NCBI RefSeq assembly: GCF_040869045.1
Contig: NC_090319.1
Location: 235,965,832 to 236,029,831 of the forward strand
DNA: 64,000 nucleotides
DNA from: Eurosta solidaginis
Lineage: Eukaryota; Arthropoda; Insecta; Diptera; Tephritidae
Reading direction: 5' to 3'
The notes under the pieces were generated by a model that worked only from the letters and a program-made list of their open reading frames with translations, did no database searches and was not told where the DNA came from. Each line of letters starts with the position of its first letter. Position 1 is the stretch's first letter. The translations under genes and the position numbers were made by a program. Shown here piece by piece: positions 1 through 11,025 of this stretch.

Positions 1-527
1 AATTTCATCATGATATCTTCAGCGGCTGCCAAATTACAACTTGCAAAACTTTTAAATTACCTTCTTTTAAAAGTGGGCGGTGCCACGCCCATTGTCCAAA
101 ATTTTACTAATTTTCTATTCTGCGTCATATGTTCAACTCACCTACCAAGTTTCATCGCTTTACCCGTATTTGGTAGTGAATTATCGCACTTTTTCGGTTT
201 TTCGAAATTTTCGATATCGAAAAAGGGGGCGTGGTTATAGTCCGATATCGTTCATTTTAAATAGCGATCTGAGATGAGTGTCCAGGAACCTACATACCAA
301 ATTTCATCAAGATAACTCAAAATTTACTCAAGTTATCATGTTAACGAACAGACGGACGGACGGACGGACGGACATGACTCAACCAAATTTTTTTTCAATA
401 CTGATGATTTTGATATATGGAAATCTATATCTATCTCGATTCCTTTATACCTGTAAAACCAACCGTTATCCAATCAAAGTTAATATACTCTGTGAACTCT
501 GCTCAACTGAGTATAAAACACTCTCTT
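1..527 (+). mobile_element. DINE/Helitron-like repeat, 3' block (partial)
   Basis: This is the 3' part of a dispersed repeat that recurs in the window at 3,560-4,100 and, reversed, at 33,246-33,770. It carries a CCACGCCC motif near 85, a GTGGGCGTGG-like block near 227, a short GACG microsatellite near 350-373, and ends CTCAACTGAGTATAAAA near 510-525. The open frames here are chance frames repeated in every copy. The 5' part lies outside the window. Assignment to the DINE (Drosophila interspersed element) Helitron-like group is from remembered architecture, not a search. Confidence 0.7.
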
Positions 528-581
528 ATACATAGTAATAAGTATTTTATCACAAACCGCAATATTAATAAAAATTAACAA

Positions 582-3500
582 GTAAGGAAGGCTAAGTTCG
601 GGTGTAACCGAACATTACATACTCAGTTGAGAGCTGTGGAGACAAAGTAAGGGAAAATCGCCATGTTGTAAAAAGAACCTAGGGTAACTCTGGAATGTGT
701 TTGTATGACATGTGTATCAAATGGAAGGTATTAAAAAGTATTTTAAGAGGAAGTGGGCCACATTTCTATAGATGGACGCCATTTAGGGATATCGCCATAA
801 AGGTGGACCAGGCCTGACTCTAGAATTTGTTTGTACGATATGGGTATCAAATGAAAGGTATTAATGAGTATTTTAAAATGGCGTGGGCCTAAGTTCGATA
901 GATGGACGCCTTTTCAAGATATCGCCATAAAGGTGGACCAGGGGTGACTATAGAATTTATTAGTACTATATGGGTATCAAATGAAAGGTGTTAATGAGTA
1001 TTTTGAAAGGGAGTGGGCCTTAGTTCTATAGCTGGACGCCTTTTCGGAATATCGTTATAAAAGTGGACCAGGGTTGACTCTAGAAAGCGTTTGTACAATA
1101 TGGGTATCAAATGAAAGGTGTTAATGAGTATTTTAAAAGGGCGTGGGCCTTAGTTGTATAGGTGGACGCCTTTTCGGAATATCGTTATAAAAGTGGACCA
1201 GGGGTGACTCTAGAATGCGTTTGTACAATATGGGTATCAAATGAAAGGTGTTAATGAGTATTTTAAAATTGCGTGGGCCTTAGTTCTATAGGTGGACGCC
1301 TTTTCGAGATATCGCCATAAAGGTGGACCAGGGGTGACTCTAGAATTTGTTTGTACGATATGGGTATCAAATGAAAGGTGTTAATGAGTATTTTAAAAGG
1401 GCGTGGGCCTTAGTTCTATAGGTGGACGCCTTTTCGAAATATCGCCATAAAGGTGGACCAGGGGTGACTCTAGAATTTGTTTGTACGATATGGGTATCAA
1501 ATGAAAGGTGTTAATGACTATTTTAAAAGGGCGTGGGCCTTAGTTCTATAGGTGGACGCCTTTTTGAAATATCGCCATAAAGGTGGACCAGGGGCGACTC
1601 TAGAATTTGTTTGTACAATATGGGTATCAAATGAAAGGTGTTAATGAGTATTTTAAAAAGGAGTGGGCTTTAGTTCTATGTGTTGACGCCAGAGATATCG
1701 CCATCAACGTGGACCAGGGTGACTCTAAAATTTGTTTGTACTATATGGGTATCAAATGAAAGGTGTTAATGAGTATTTTAAAAGGTAGTGGGCCTTAGTT
1801 CTATAGGTGGACGCCATTTCGGAATATCGTTATAAAAGTGGACCAGGGTTGACTCTAGAATGCGGTTGTACAATATGGGTGTCAAACGAAAGGTGTTTAT
1901 AAGTGTTTTAAAAGGGAGTGGGCCTTAGTTATGTAGGTGGACGCCTTTTCGGAATATCGTTATAAAAGTGGACCAGGGGTGACTCTAGAATGCGTTTGTA
2001 CAATATGGGTATCAAATGAAAGGTGTTAAAGAGTATTTTAAAAGGGCGTGGGCCTTAGTTCTATAGGTGGACGCCTTTTCGAAATATCGCCATAAAGGCG
2101 GACTAGGGGCGACTCTAGAATTTGTTTGTACGATATGGGTATCAAATAAAAGGTGTTGATGAGTATTTTAAAAAGAAGTGGGCCTTAGTTCTATGTGTGG
2201 ACGCCTTTTCGAGATATCGCCATTAACGTGGACCAGGGGTGACTCTAGAATTTGTTTGTACGATATGGGTATCAAATGGAAGGTGTTAATGAGTATTTTA
2301 AAAAGGAGTGGGCCTTAGTTCTATGTGTGGACGCCTTTTCGAGATATCGCCATAAACGTGGACCAGGGTGACTCTAGAATTTGTTTGTACTATATGGGTA
2401 TCAAATGAAAGGTGTTAATGAGTATTTTAAAAGGGAGTGGGCCTTAGTTCTATAGGTGGACGCCGTTTCGAAATATCGCCATAAAGGTGGACCAGGGGCA
2501 ACTCTAGAATTTGTTTGTACGATATGGGTATCAAATAAAAGGTGTTAATGGGTATTTTAAAAGGGAGTGGGCCTTAGTTCTATAGGTGGATGCCTTTTCG
2601 AGATATCGCCATAAACGTGGACCAGGGGTGACTCTATAATAGGTTTGTACGATATGTGTTTCAAATAAAGGTATTAATGAGGGTTTTAAAAGGGAGTGGT
2701 GGTAGTTGTATATGTGAAGGCGCTTTCGAGATATCGACCAAAATATGGACCAGTTTGACCCAGAACATCATCTGTCGGGTCCGCTAATTTATGTATATAT
2801 GTAATACCACGAACAATATTCTTTCCAAGATTCCAAGGGCTTTTGATTTCGCCCTGCAAAACTTTCATTTTCTTCTACTTAATATGGTAGGTGTCACAAC
2901 CATTTTACCAAGTTTTTTTCTAAAGTTATATTTTGCGTAAATAGACCAATACAATTACCATGTTTCATCCCTTTTTTCGTATTTGGTATATAATTATGGC
3001 ATTTTTTTCATTTTTCGTAATTTTCGATATCGAAAAAGTGGGCGTGGTCATAGTCGGATTTCGGCCATTGTTTACACCAATACAAAGTGAGTTCAGATAA
3101 GTACGTTAACTGAGTTTAGTAAAGATATATCGATTTTTGCTCAAGTTATCGTGCTAACGGCCGAGCGGAAGGACAGACGGTCGACTGTATATAAAAACTG
3201 GGCGTGGCTTCCACCGATTTCGCCCATTTTCACAGAAAACAGTTATAGTCCTAGAAGCTAAGCCTCTACCAAATTTCACAAAGATTTGTAAATTTTTGTT
3301 CGACTTATGGCATTAAAAGTATCCTAGACAAATTAAATGAAAAAGGGCGGAGCCACGCCCATTTTGAAATTTTCTTTTATTTTTGTATTTGGTTGCACCA
3401 TATCATTACTGGAGTTGAATTTTGACATAATTTACTTATATACTGTAAAGATATTAACTTTTCTTTTAAAATTTTAATTAAAAAAAAAAATTTTTTTAAA

Positions 3501-4100
3501 AGTATGCGTGGTCGTTCTCCGATTTTGCTAATTTTTATTAAGCAGACATATAGTAATACGAGTAACGTTCCTGCCAAATTTCATCATGATATATTCAACG
3601 ACTGCCAAATTACAGCTTGCAAAACTTCTAAATTACCTTCTTTTAAAAGTGGGCGGTGCCACGCCCATTGTCCAAAATTTTACTAGTTTACTATTCTGCG
3701 TCATAAGTTCAACTCTCCTACCAAGTTTAAAAGCTGTATCCGTCTTTGGTAATGCATTATTGCACTTTTTCGGTTTTTCGAAGTTTTCGATATCGAAAAA
3801 GTGGGCGTGGTTATTGTCCGATATCGTTCATTTTAAATAGCGATCTGAGATGAGTGCTCAGGAACCTACATACCAAATTTCATCAAGATACCTCAAAATT
3901 TACTCAAGTTATCGTGTTAACGGGCAGACGGACGGACGGACGGACGGACGGACATGGCTCAATCGAATTTTTTTTCGATACTGATGATTTTGATATATGG
4001 AAGTCTATATCTATCTCTATTCCTTTATACCTGTACAACCAACCGTTATACAATCAAAGTTAATATTCTCTGTGAGCTCTGCTCAACTGAGTATAAAAAG
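582..4100 (+). mobile_element. DINE/Helitron-like repeat, nearly complete copy with 130-bp tandem core
   Basis: The copy starts with a terminus containing AAGTTCGGGTGTAACCGAAC (about 594-613), followed by TACTCAGTTGAG (619-630). It then has a tandem core (about 711-2,740), a middle block with GGGCGTGG/CCACGCCC motifs (2,740-3,560) and the 3' block (3,560-4,100), which ends CTCAACTGAGTA. The 5' TACTCAGTTGAG and 3' CTCAACTGAGTA are exact inverted complements, so the element has 12-bp subterminal inverted repeats. No coding capacity was recognised. This two-blocks-plus-central-tandem-repeats plan matches what is described for DINE-TR1 Helitrons, but I could not confirm Helitron ends (no clear CTRR end). 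Confidence 0.72.
711..2740 (+). repeat. 130-bp tandem repeat array, about 16 units
   Basis: The marker TGGGTATCAAATGAAAGG recurs at 711 (variant), 841, 971, 1101, 1231, 1361, 1491, 1621, 1746, 1876, 2006, 2136, 2266, 2395, 2525 and 2655 (variant). Spacing is 130 bp with two small deviations (125 and 129). Each unit also holds GTGGGCCTTAGTTCTATA, TGGACGCC and a GATATCGCC-type block. Units are highly similar in the centre and more worn at both ends. The same unit occurs reversed at 34,620-35,610. Confidence 0.93.
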
Positions 4101-4890
4101 TTCCGTTAGGTATCGCGTAGATCGAGATATTAGGAAAATTAATTTTAATTTGGGAATTTTTCAATCCATTTTTAACTAACTTTCCGGTTATCTAGAGACT
4201 TGTAACTTAGCACATAGTTCGAGACCCGGTGACAACACAATTTATAGAAAACAAAGTTCCGCTAGGTGGCGTGCTAATTGAGATAACTACAAAACCCTGA
4301 AAAAAACGGGGGGAATTTTGCGATCGATTTTTGAGTAACTTGCCGGTGAGCTAGAGACTTGAAGCTTGGGCCGTGGGTCAGAACCCAGTGACAATGCAAC
4401 ATTTAGTAAAAAAAAATTCGCTAGGTGGCACGCGGATAGAGATAGTAAGAAAACAGATTTGGATTTGGGAATCTTTCAATCCATTTTTAACTTCCTGGTT
4501 ACCTAGAGACTTGAGACTTGGCACTTATAGAAAACAAAATTACGCTAGGTGGCGCGCTAGTAATGATAACTGCAAATCCTTTAAAAAAAGGGGGGAATCT
4601 TGCGAACGATTTTCGAATAACTTCCCGATGAGCTAGAGACATGAAACTTAGGCTGTGAGTCAGAACCCGGTGACAATGCACTATTTTATCAAGAATATTC
4701 CGCTAGGGTGCGCATGGATCGAGATACTGAGAAATGTAGTTTTAAATGGGGAATCTTCCAATCGATTTTAACTAACTTCCTGGATATCTAGAGACTTGAA
4801 ACCTGAAATATAGTTTAAAACTCCGTTACAGTGCAATATTTGATCAAAAAATTTGAGCTACGTAACGCACAAATCGAACTATTTAGAAGA
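4100..4890 (+). repeat. Degenerate tandem repeat with units of about 125-160 bp
   Basis: Six diverged units each contain a core like TTCCGCTAGGTGGCGCG, followed by a GATCGAGATA-like stretch, then CAATCCATTTTTAACTAACTT and a GAGACTTG...GTGACAATGCA segment. Cores begin near 4,098, 4,251, 4,411, 4,536, 4,691 and 4,847. Related sequence appears at 25,560-25,830 and 62,230-62,560 in the opposite orientation. It has no coding content. The array abuts the 3' end of the DINE-like copy. Confidence 0.7.
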
Positions 4891-4936
4891 TTAAGCCATA
4901 CCTTCGTGGCTAGCCTCCTGAGTGTTGCAGGCGTTG

Positions 4937-5100
4937 TAGAATTCCACCTCGTTGAAGGCCCAACTCAATTCACGTCCTTGCATACTTTTAGGCGTTGACG
5001 ACTTTCACCACGATTCTTTTAGACTTTCAGGCGTATGCGAATTTCACCACGATTTTCAGCTGTGAAAATTAAGTAGCTGACAAACGAGGTGGAATTCTCT
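4937..5100. repeat. Short inverted repeat around AGAATTCCACCTCGTT
   Basis: AGAATTCCACCTCGTT near 4,937 is matched by its inverted complement AACGAGGTGGAATTCT near 5,084-5,099. A further direct copy of AGGTGGAATTCT follows near 5,113. It may be the end structure of a small nonautonomous element. No target-site duplication was seen. Confidence 0.4.
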
Positions 5101-5262
5101 TGTTATGATGCGAGGTGGAATTCTGTTGTTTCGGCCAGTGTTGCCAGCGAAAATTCCACTAATTCTTTAAATCTTGCTATTTTGAACAAATAAATAAAAA
5201 TAAGAATTTTCACTTAGGAATTACTTATATTACTAATCAAAGTTGCAATTGCCTTTTTCTTT

Positions 5263-5504
5263 AATACAGGCATAGTCTTGTTGAATTTTGACTAAAAAAC
5301 TTTAACAATAGCTCTTGTAAAACAATTTCGGGATTTAAAATTATAAAGGTAGAGCACGTGTTTAAATTTTAAATAATCAACTAGTTAATTTTTCCTTAAA
5401 TTGAAAGATAACACTCCACCTTTATAGTTTTAAATCCCAAAATTCTTTTACAAGAACTATTGTTAAAGTTTTTAGTCAAAATTCAACAAGACTATGTCTG
5501 TATT
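5263..5504. mobile_element. Foldback/MITE-like element with arms of about 88 bp
   Basis: The left arm at 5,263-5,350 (beginning AATACAGGCATAGTCTTG) is the near-perfect inverted complement of 5,418-5,504 (ending CAAGACTATGTCTGTATT). Weaker complementarity continues about 15 bp outward on both sides. The spacer is about 67 bp and AT-rich. It has no ORF. Such long-armed hairpins are typical of foldback elements or MITEs; the superfamily is not identifiable from the ends. Confidence 0.8.
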
Positions 5505-5664
5505 AAATAAAAAATTGCCTTCTATTTTTTGGTCCATTTATATAAAGGTAGCTCTTAAAATTGTTTCATCGTAAGGGAGAAAGAATTTATGTTGCATAGT
5601 AGAAGGACGAAAAATAAATCATAACTGCCTCAAAATAAAATTATAAAAAAATTTAAGTTAAACA

Positions 5665-5985
5665 ATTAAGAAGGGCTAAATTCTGGTGTAACCGAACATT
5701 ACATATTCAGCTGCCAAATTACAGCTTGCAAAACTTTTAAATTACCTTCTTTTAAAAGTTGGTGGTGCCATGCCCATTGTGCAAAATCTTTGATAATTTT
5801 CTATTCTGCGTCATAAGGTCAACCCACCTACCAAATTTAATCGCTTTATCCGTCTTTGGTAATGCATTATCGCACTTTTTCGGTTTTTCGAAGTTTTCGA
5901 TATCGAAAAAGTGGGCGTGGTTATAGTCCTATTTCGTTCATTTTAAAAAGCGATCTGAGATGAGTGCCCAGGAACTTACTACCAA
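5665..5985 (+). mobile_element. Internally deleted DINE-like copy
   Basis: The 5' terminus (CTGGTGTAACCGAACATTAC near 5,684) runs directly into GCTGCCAAATTACAGCTTGC, which belongs to the 3' block. The tandem core and middle block are absent. The copy stops near 5,985, before the GACG microsatellite, where a SINE relic begins. The same internal junction is present in the copy at 16,238-16,490. Confidence 0.75.
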
Positions 5986-5987
5986 TT

Positions 5988-6232
5988 GGCAGGACCTGTA
6001 TATATTCGGTTTTATGCAGAATACTAAGGGCAACTGCAAGGCCATTGAATTTTCACTGAGAAGCTTAACAGAAACACACTCGGAGTGTTTGCCAATGTTG
6101 AAGGGCGACCCCCCTTGTTTTTTAAATTAAAACAACCATTTTTTTAATTTTCGATGTTGCTTTACCAGGGACTTGAACCCGGGACTTTCGCTGTGGTAGG
6201 CGGGGCACGCTACCATCACAAAACTGCGGCCG
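5988..6232 (-). mobile_element. tRNA-derived SINE, worn and 3'-truncated copy
   Basis: This is a diverged copy of the SINE family also seen at 15,140, 17,065, 18,467, 26,374, 46,115 and 54,443. On the minus strand it has a tRNA-like head with box B CGGGTTCAAGTCC (6,168-6,182 region), the AAGCAACATCGAAAA body, and CTGCCATTT/TCTCAGTGAAAA-type sequence. The 3' roughly 80 bp of the consensus is missing. It is the most diverged of the seven copies, so probably the oldest. Confidence 0.7.
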
Positions 6233-6236
6233 ACGC

Positions 6237-6974
6237 TGTTAACAGAATGCTCCAATTGAGAGGGTGGGGTGCTTGATTTATCGAGTGTAACAATTATTCT
6301 ACTTGCAACTATCTTTGAGAGAAGAATTATCAAAATATATTATACTTTCTACTGTAAATTGAATTACAATATTTTAGAAATTAAGAAAATGATCACTGTG
6401 CGGGGGCGGATGCAGCACGATTTGGGAGGGAGGCTATTTAAGTCAACTTTTTAAGTAAAATAAAGTGGCCTTAAAATGTTTCATACAAACACACATACAT
6501 ATCTACACTCATCTACAAAAGTCATCATCACTCAGATATTTCCAGTTTTTACTAAGTTTTGCTTCGACCTTCATTATTTTCGATATTTTTATAAAAATAC
6601 GTATTATTATATAACACCAACAATCCAAATATACACTTAAAACTTTTTAGAAAATTCCGCGAATTTTCATGCAAATTTTTAGCTTTCAGTAAGAATTTTT
6701 AGAATTTATCCCTTAGATGGGGTTTTGCATGAACGTTTGCGGGCAATCAAAGAGAGATTTTTTGAAATATATATGTACATACCTACAGTGTTGCTCTTGT
6801 GTCGCTTTGCGGAGGTTTCATCCTTTTTAAAACATTTTGCTCCTTTGAAAACTATTTAAAATATTTTTAGAACTATTTTGGGGCTCAATATTTTACCCTG
6901 TCATAAACATCAAAATTGAAAATGCACTTGATTATTTTAAGAAGTATCTAGAGAAATATGATTCAGATGGGGGC

Positions 6975-7006
<32 letters not shown>

Positions 7007-7640
7007 TGGATTCGTCACTGTCTCTGTGTTATACAAAAAAATACCTTGACTGCATACAAGATTTTAGCCCGACACCCCCAATATCGTGGGTTAAGGGTAT
7101 TAAACCGGGGTTTCGTACCTTTGGACATTTGAATCCTCTAATATATTTGTTATTATATATATTTGTTGGCTATTTTCCTATTTCCTGTTTCTCTGCGGAT
7201 CGTAAAAGAAGAGATTTGTACCAGTACAGGTTGATATTTATTTCAATTGTAGCGAAGCAGCAAAGGTAAGCAATAACTACAAACATTAGTAATTTTCTAC
7301 CTCATTTTTGTGTTTTTATTTTGCAACTCCCTCAAATTTACAAGTGAACGGTAATCGGATAAAAAACATTGTAAGCGTCAATTTCTCCATGCAATAACTT
7401 TCACATACGCGTTATTAAAGCCCTCTTTAATTGCTCAAAGATCAATTCGGAATTCTGTTTTAATTTTTTTTTATTTCCGCGGAAAAATTCCTCCAATTCC
7501 TTTCTCCTAGGGAGAAAAATAATAGGGGAATAGGAATTTAGAAGTCAGCTGCTTTGCCAATTGAAATTTTGTTACGCATTTCTTTCTTTTTTTAAGAAAT
7601 GGAAAAGTTTAGTTACTATTACGGACTATTGCATTTCATA
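6237..7640. other. No gene recognised; AT-rich DNA with a 30-C homopolymer
   Basis: The stretch is AT-rich with no recognisable protein domain. The only open frame over 100 codons (6,958-7,269) runs through the C30 run at 6,977-7,006 and encodes a polyproline artefact followed by unremarkable sequence. The C30 tract is likely a length-unstable or assembly-sensitive microsatellite. Confidence 0.6.
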
Positions 7641-7869
7641 CGGTATTGACTAAAATGAGTAACAAATTGGTGCCACAGCAACATTAACAGAGGCGCATAA
7701 GAAGAAGACAAATCCGGTAGAGTTGCCTGCTTACATTCAGCAAAACAATTTTCTGGCGGACAAGCCGAGTTTTAATTCCTCTTTCGTCATATGCCAAAAT
7801 CTATGCAAGCCTTCTTAAAATATCCTTGCGCAATTTCTGGATGGCTGCATCAAATTTACTTTTGGACGT

Positions 7870-8640
7870 GGCGAAGAGGCTTAGGCGGGTGTCTGCGGCA
7901 GCCCTCAAATGACGGAACCACAGGCCACGACGAACTAAAAGGAAAGCCTACCATTCACCTCATCTATGAGCTGCGATAGACACGCCTAACGGTCTGTTTA
8001 CCCTCCCCCGGGGATGTGGAGAATGATAGGATAGCCGCACCAGCACCTTGCGGTAGTCTGCCGCATCTCTCTAACGAGGGAATCACAGTCTGTGTCGAAA
8101 TACGAGTAAAGCCTACCACTACCTCATTCATGGGCTAAGGTGGGCAAGCCCAACGGTTTGTTGTTGCTTCCCCAGCGGATGTGGGGAGAGTTGGGAGGTA
8201 CCCGCGCCGACGGATGAATGATCAGCGGGTGTATATCGAATAGCTGATCCCGAACAAAAAAACTTTAATAAATACGAACAAACTGACTGGCTGACGGTTG
8301 ACAAGAACACAATGAACAAGACTACTACAATCCTTACTACCATGACAACTGGGACTTCGGACACTCCAATTCCTACAAAACGTATAGCACTCCAACGACA
8401 GAAGTTAAGGAGTCAGACGTGAACACACTTCTCGCCTCCTGTCAGGAGATGATTCCAGGTGCTGCAGGGTGTACCATCCATGGTACTCCAACAGCACAAG
8501 CAGTAACAACAGCCGAAGTACCAGCCATTGTGAACTGTTGATAACAGGGACAAGAAGAAAAAACACTATACCAGATACGTAAGACCAAATACAAAAAGGC
8601 GCAGTATAAGCTCCATAAAATCCGCAATACATTCGTAACT
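7870..8640 (+). mobile_element. Probable LOA-type LINE 5' region, two diverged units of about 163 bp
   Basis: Two diverged GC-richer units begin AAGCCTACCATTCACCTCAT (about 7,944) and AAGCCTACCACTACCTCATT (about 8,108), each followed by a CTAACGGT/CAACGGTTTG block. Downstream an ATG (8,341) opens a short frame that stops after about 28 codons. The region leads directly into LINE endonuclease sequence at 8,760. I infer that it is a LINE 5' UTR and ORF1 remnant. No ORF1 domain was recognised. Confidence 0.45.
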
Positions 8641-8705
8641 TCTAATTAGAGCAGATCAGAATTAACGATAGTTAATCTGGAAGGTGAGAGCAACCATACG
8701 CTATA

Positions 8706-11025
8706 CCTAGTGTCGGCATAACTAGCGCAAGATAGGGACGCCCCACCTTCCGGCCACAAACTTTTCACAGAAAATAACTACAGCCACAAAATTGTCATAG
8801 GCTACGATGCCAATTTTAGACATAGGATATGGGGTAGCAGTGCTAGAAACGATAGAGTTGAGCCCATTTTCAATTATATACTAAACTCAAATTTAAGTAT
8901 CTGCAATAAGGGGGCGAAGCCTACCTTTATATTTCCCAGTTCGGAAAGGTGGAATGGTTGGGAAAAAGTGCTGGATCTCAAGTTAGCCTCGGATGATGGT
9001 TCGACGTTGGTTGATAATTGGTGGGTGTCAGATAAGCCCTCACTTTCCGACTACCGCTGGATCTTTTTCGTCATAAAGTTCAGATCGCTCTCCGCTACAG
9101 AAACCCAAAAAGGGCAAAATGAAAAAAATTCATTAGTTTAACATCAAAACCTCTTAAACGCGCCAGTTCAAACTTAAATATCCCCAACTCGCAAGAACTG
9201 GACGATGCGGTATATAATCTGAGCGCGCTCTTACAATATCCTACTACAAGTCTTGGAGGAGCGGTGAGCTTAGGCGCTAAGATGAAAAGTATGTAAGCTA
9301 TACAACGAATGATTCTTAACTAAGATATGGCAACCATACTATGAAGAGATACAAGAAAGCATTAAGGATAGCCAAGACCGGGTCTTGGCTAAGCAAGATT
9401 CTGTCCAAGGAACATTACAATGATCACTTCGTGAAAGGAGAGGATAGGGTGACCACAAAATTTAATGAGGAATCACTTAGCATCCTCTTGAACATTCATT
9501 TCCCGGTAGCCCCATATCTAATCGAGGTACGCGGAACCCGCTGCAAGGAAAAATAAGATTCGCCTTAAATAGTTTCTCCCCCTTCGGCCCACCGGGCCCT
9601 GACGGCATCACCCCAGTGATGCTCCAGAAACTCGGTGAGTCTATTGTTTTTAGCTGGAAAGGATGTATAGAACGATCATTGCTCTAGCCTACATTCATCA
9701 TAGCTGGAGACGGGTTAAAGTCATTTTCTTACCCAAAGCAAGCAGAAGTTCACATGAATATGCTAAAGACTAAAGACCAACCAGCCTTACCTCCTCCATG
9801 CTGAAGGTTCTAGAAAGGCTCTTAGATATCCACATTAGGTCGGCCCTAAATGGATCCAACCTTTCTACGGCACAACATGCGTCCATGAAGGGAAAGTCTG
9901 CGGAAACCGCCTTCCACGAGCTCATGGGTACTATAGAGAGATCCTCTACTAACACTCTGGCTGCCCTTTTAGATATAGAGGTAGCCTTGTCTGCCAATGG
10001 ACGAAATCAATGCTGGAGAATAGGGTAATACAAGCCAACATGTGTCCGGTTACAATTGCGTGCCATATGAGCAGAGGATCTCCCCAGGGAGAAGTTATCT
10101 CATCACTTTTGTGGGTGATGGCGCTGAACGAGATTCTACTGGGGCTCATTAATATACCGTCATAACTGCTCTATCAGGTCCTGTCCCCTCGACTTTAAGT
10201 AAAATACTATATACGGCGTTTCGAAGGCTTTACGTTTGCGCAGCCAAAAGCGGCCTTAACGCACACCCTAGTAAAATGGAGCTGATATTGTTTAATAAGA
10301 AGAACAAAATACCGTATGCCCTAACTCTGTCTATGAGAGTCAAAATAGACAGCAGCTCAGCTGGAAATCGATTATCGAGCGTAGAAGATGGATAAATTAA
10401 AGCGGGCATCCCTCGGAGGGGTAACAGGTGCACTAAGGTCGTGTCCAACCAACGCACTAAATGTGCTCCTAAACCAGGTACCTCTGAAAATTCACATACG
10501 TGAATCTGCAACTTGTTCGGCAGTAAGACTAACTGAGTCTAACTGCTGGAACTCGAGGCAGTATGGCCACTGGTGTTGCCATTTTAGCTTTTTTCGAGCT
10601 AAATTTAGCTCCTTTAGCTCCAAATGTTCAAAAATGTTTAGCTCCTACTAAATTTTGAAAAATCTGGATAAACAGTTTGGTGTAGATTCGATTTTAGGAA
10701 ATTGAATACATTTAAGCTGGATGTTAAAAATTTGAGGAGCTTAAGAATAGCGTTACGGTAGGCCAAAATCGAGGCGTAATAACTTTATTAAAGCGACATC
10801 AACCTAATATCGTTCTCGTTCCCGGTGTTTGCCATTAGATTCGATTGGCTGTTTTATCTGCTTCGAAACTTTTTCTGAGCGAAATTAAATTTTTTGTTTC
10901 AGACGCATATAACTAGTTTTCTAAGTCCGCATGTAGACAAAGGAGCTATGCAATGCTAATGCTGCCCTAAACGACGAACTGGAACTATTGCAAATTGTAT
11001 CTATACGAATGTAATAACATAGGTT
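8706..11025 (+). repeat. Tandem duplication, unit 1 (2,320 bp)
   Basis: This segment is repeated head-to-tail at 11,026-13,345 with a constant offset of 2,320 bp and only about 16 base differences (roughly 99% identity). The join has the form AGGTTCC|TAGTGTCGG, with two bases of microhomology (CC). The unit carries LINE endonuclease and RT remnants plus about 470 bp of unassigned AT-rich DNA with repeated TTTAGCTC motifs (10,580-10,650). Confidence 0.95.
8760..10520 (+). pseudogene. LOA-type LINE ORF2 relic (endonuclease and RT fragments), copy 1
   Basis: Reading the plus strand, 8,800-9,090 encodes an APE-type endonuclease C-terminal half. It shows a DAN(F/A)RHRIWGSS core and ends in SDYRW, the worn form of the SDHRW active-site motif. 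RT fragments follow: a PPGPDGITPVML segment (9,590-9,625) and KVLERLLDIHIRSALNG followed by STAQHASMKGKSAETAFHEL (9,804-9,925), then a DIE motif where motif A would lie. Frameshifts, stops and large internal deletions make it nonfunctional. RNase H is absent here. The clade call (LOA/R1 group) rests on the remembered QHAYxKGKSxETALHEL motif. Confidence 0.75.

Noticed and set aside
3586..4063. Frames in DINE-like 3' blocks (similar ones at 10, 278, 33,148 and 59,348)
   Set aside because: Chance frames through a repeat containing a GACG microsatellite; frames are not preserved between copies.
6958..7269. 103-codon frame with polyproline
   Set aside because: Depends entirely on the C30 tract; no domain.
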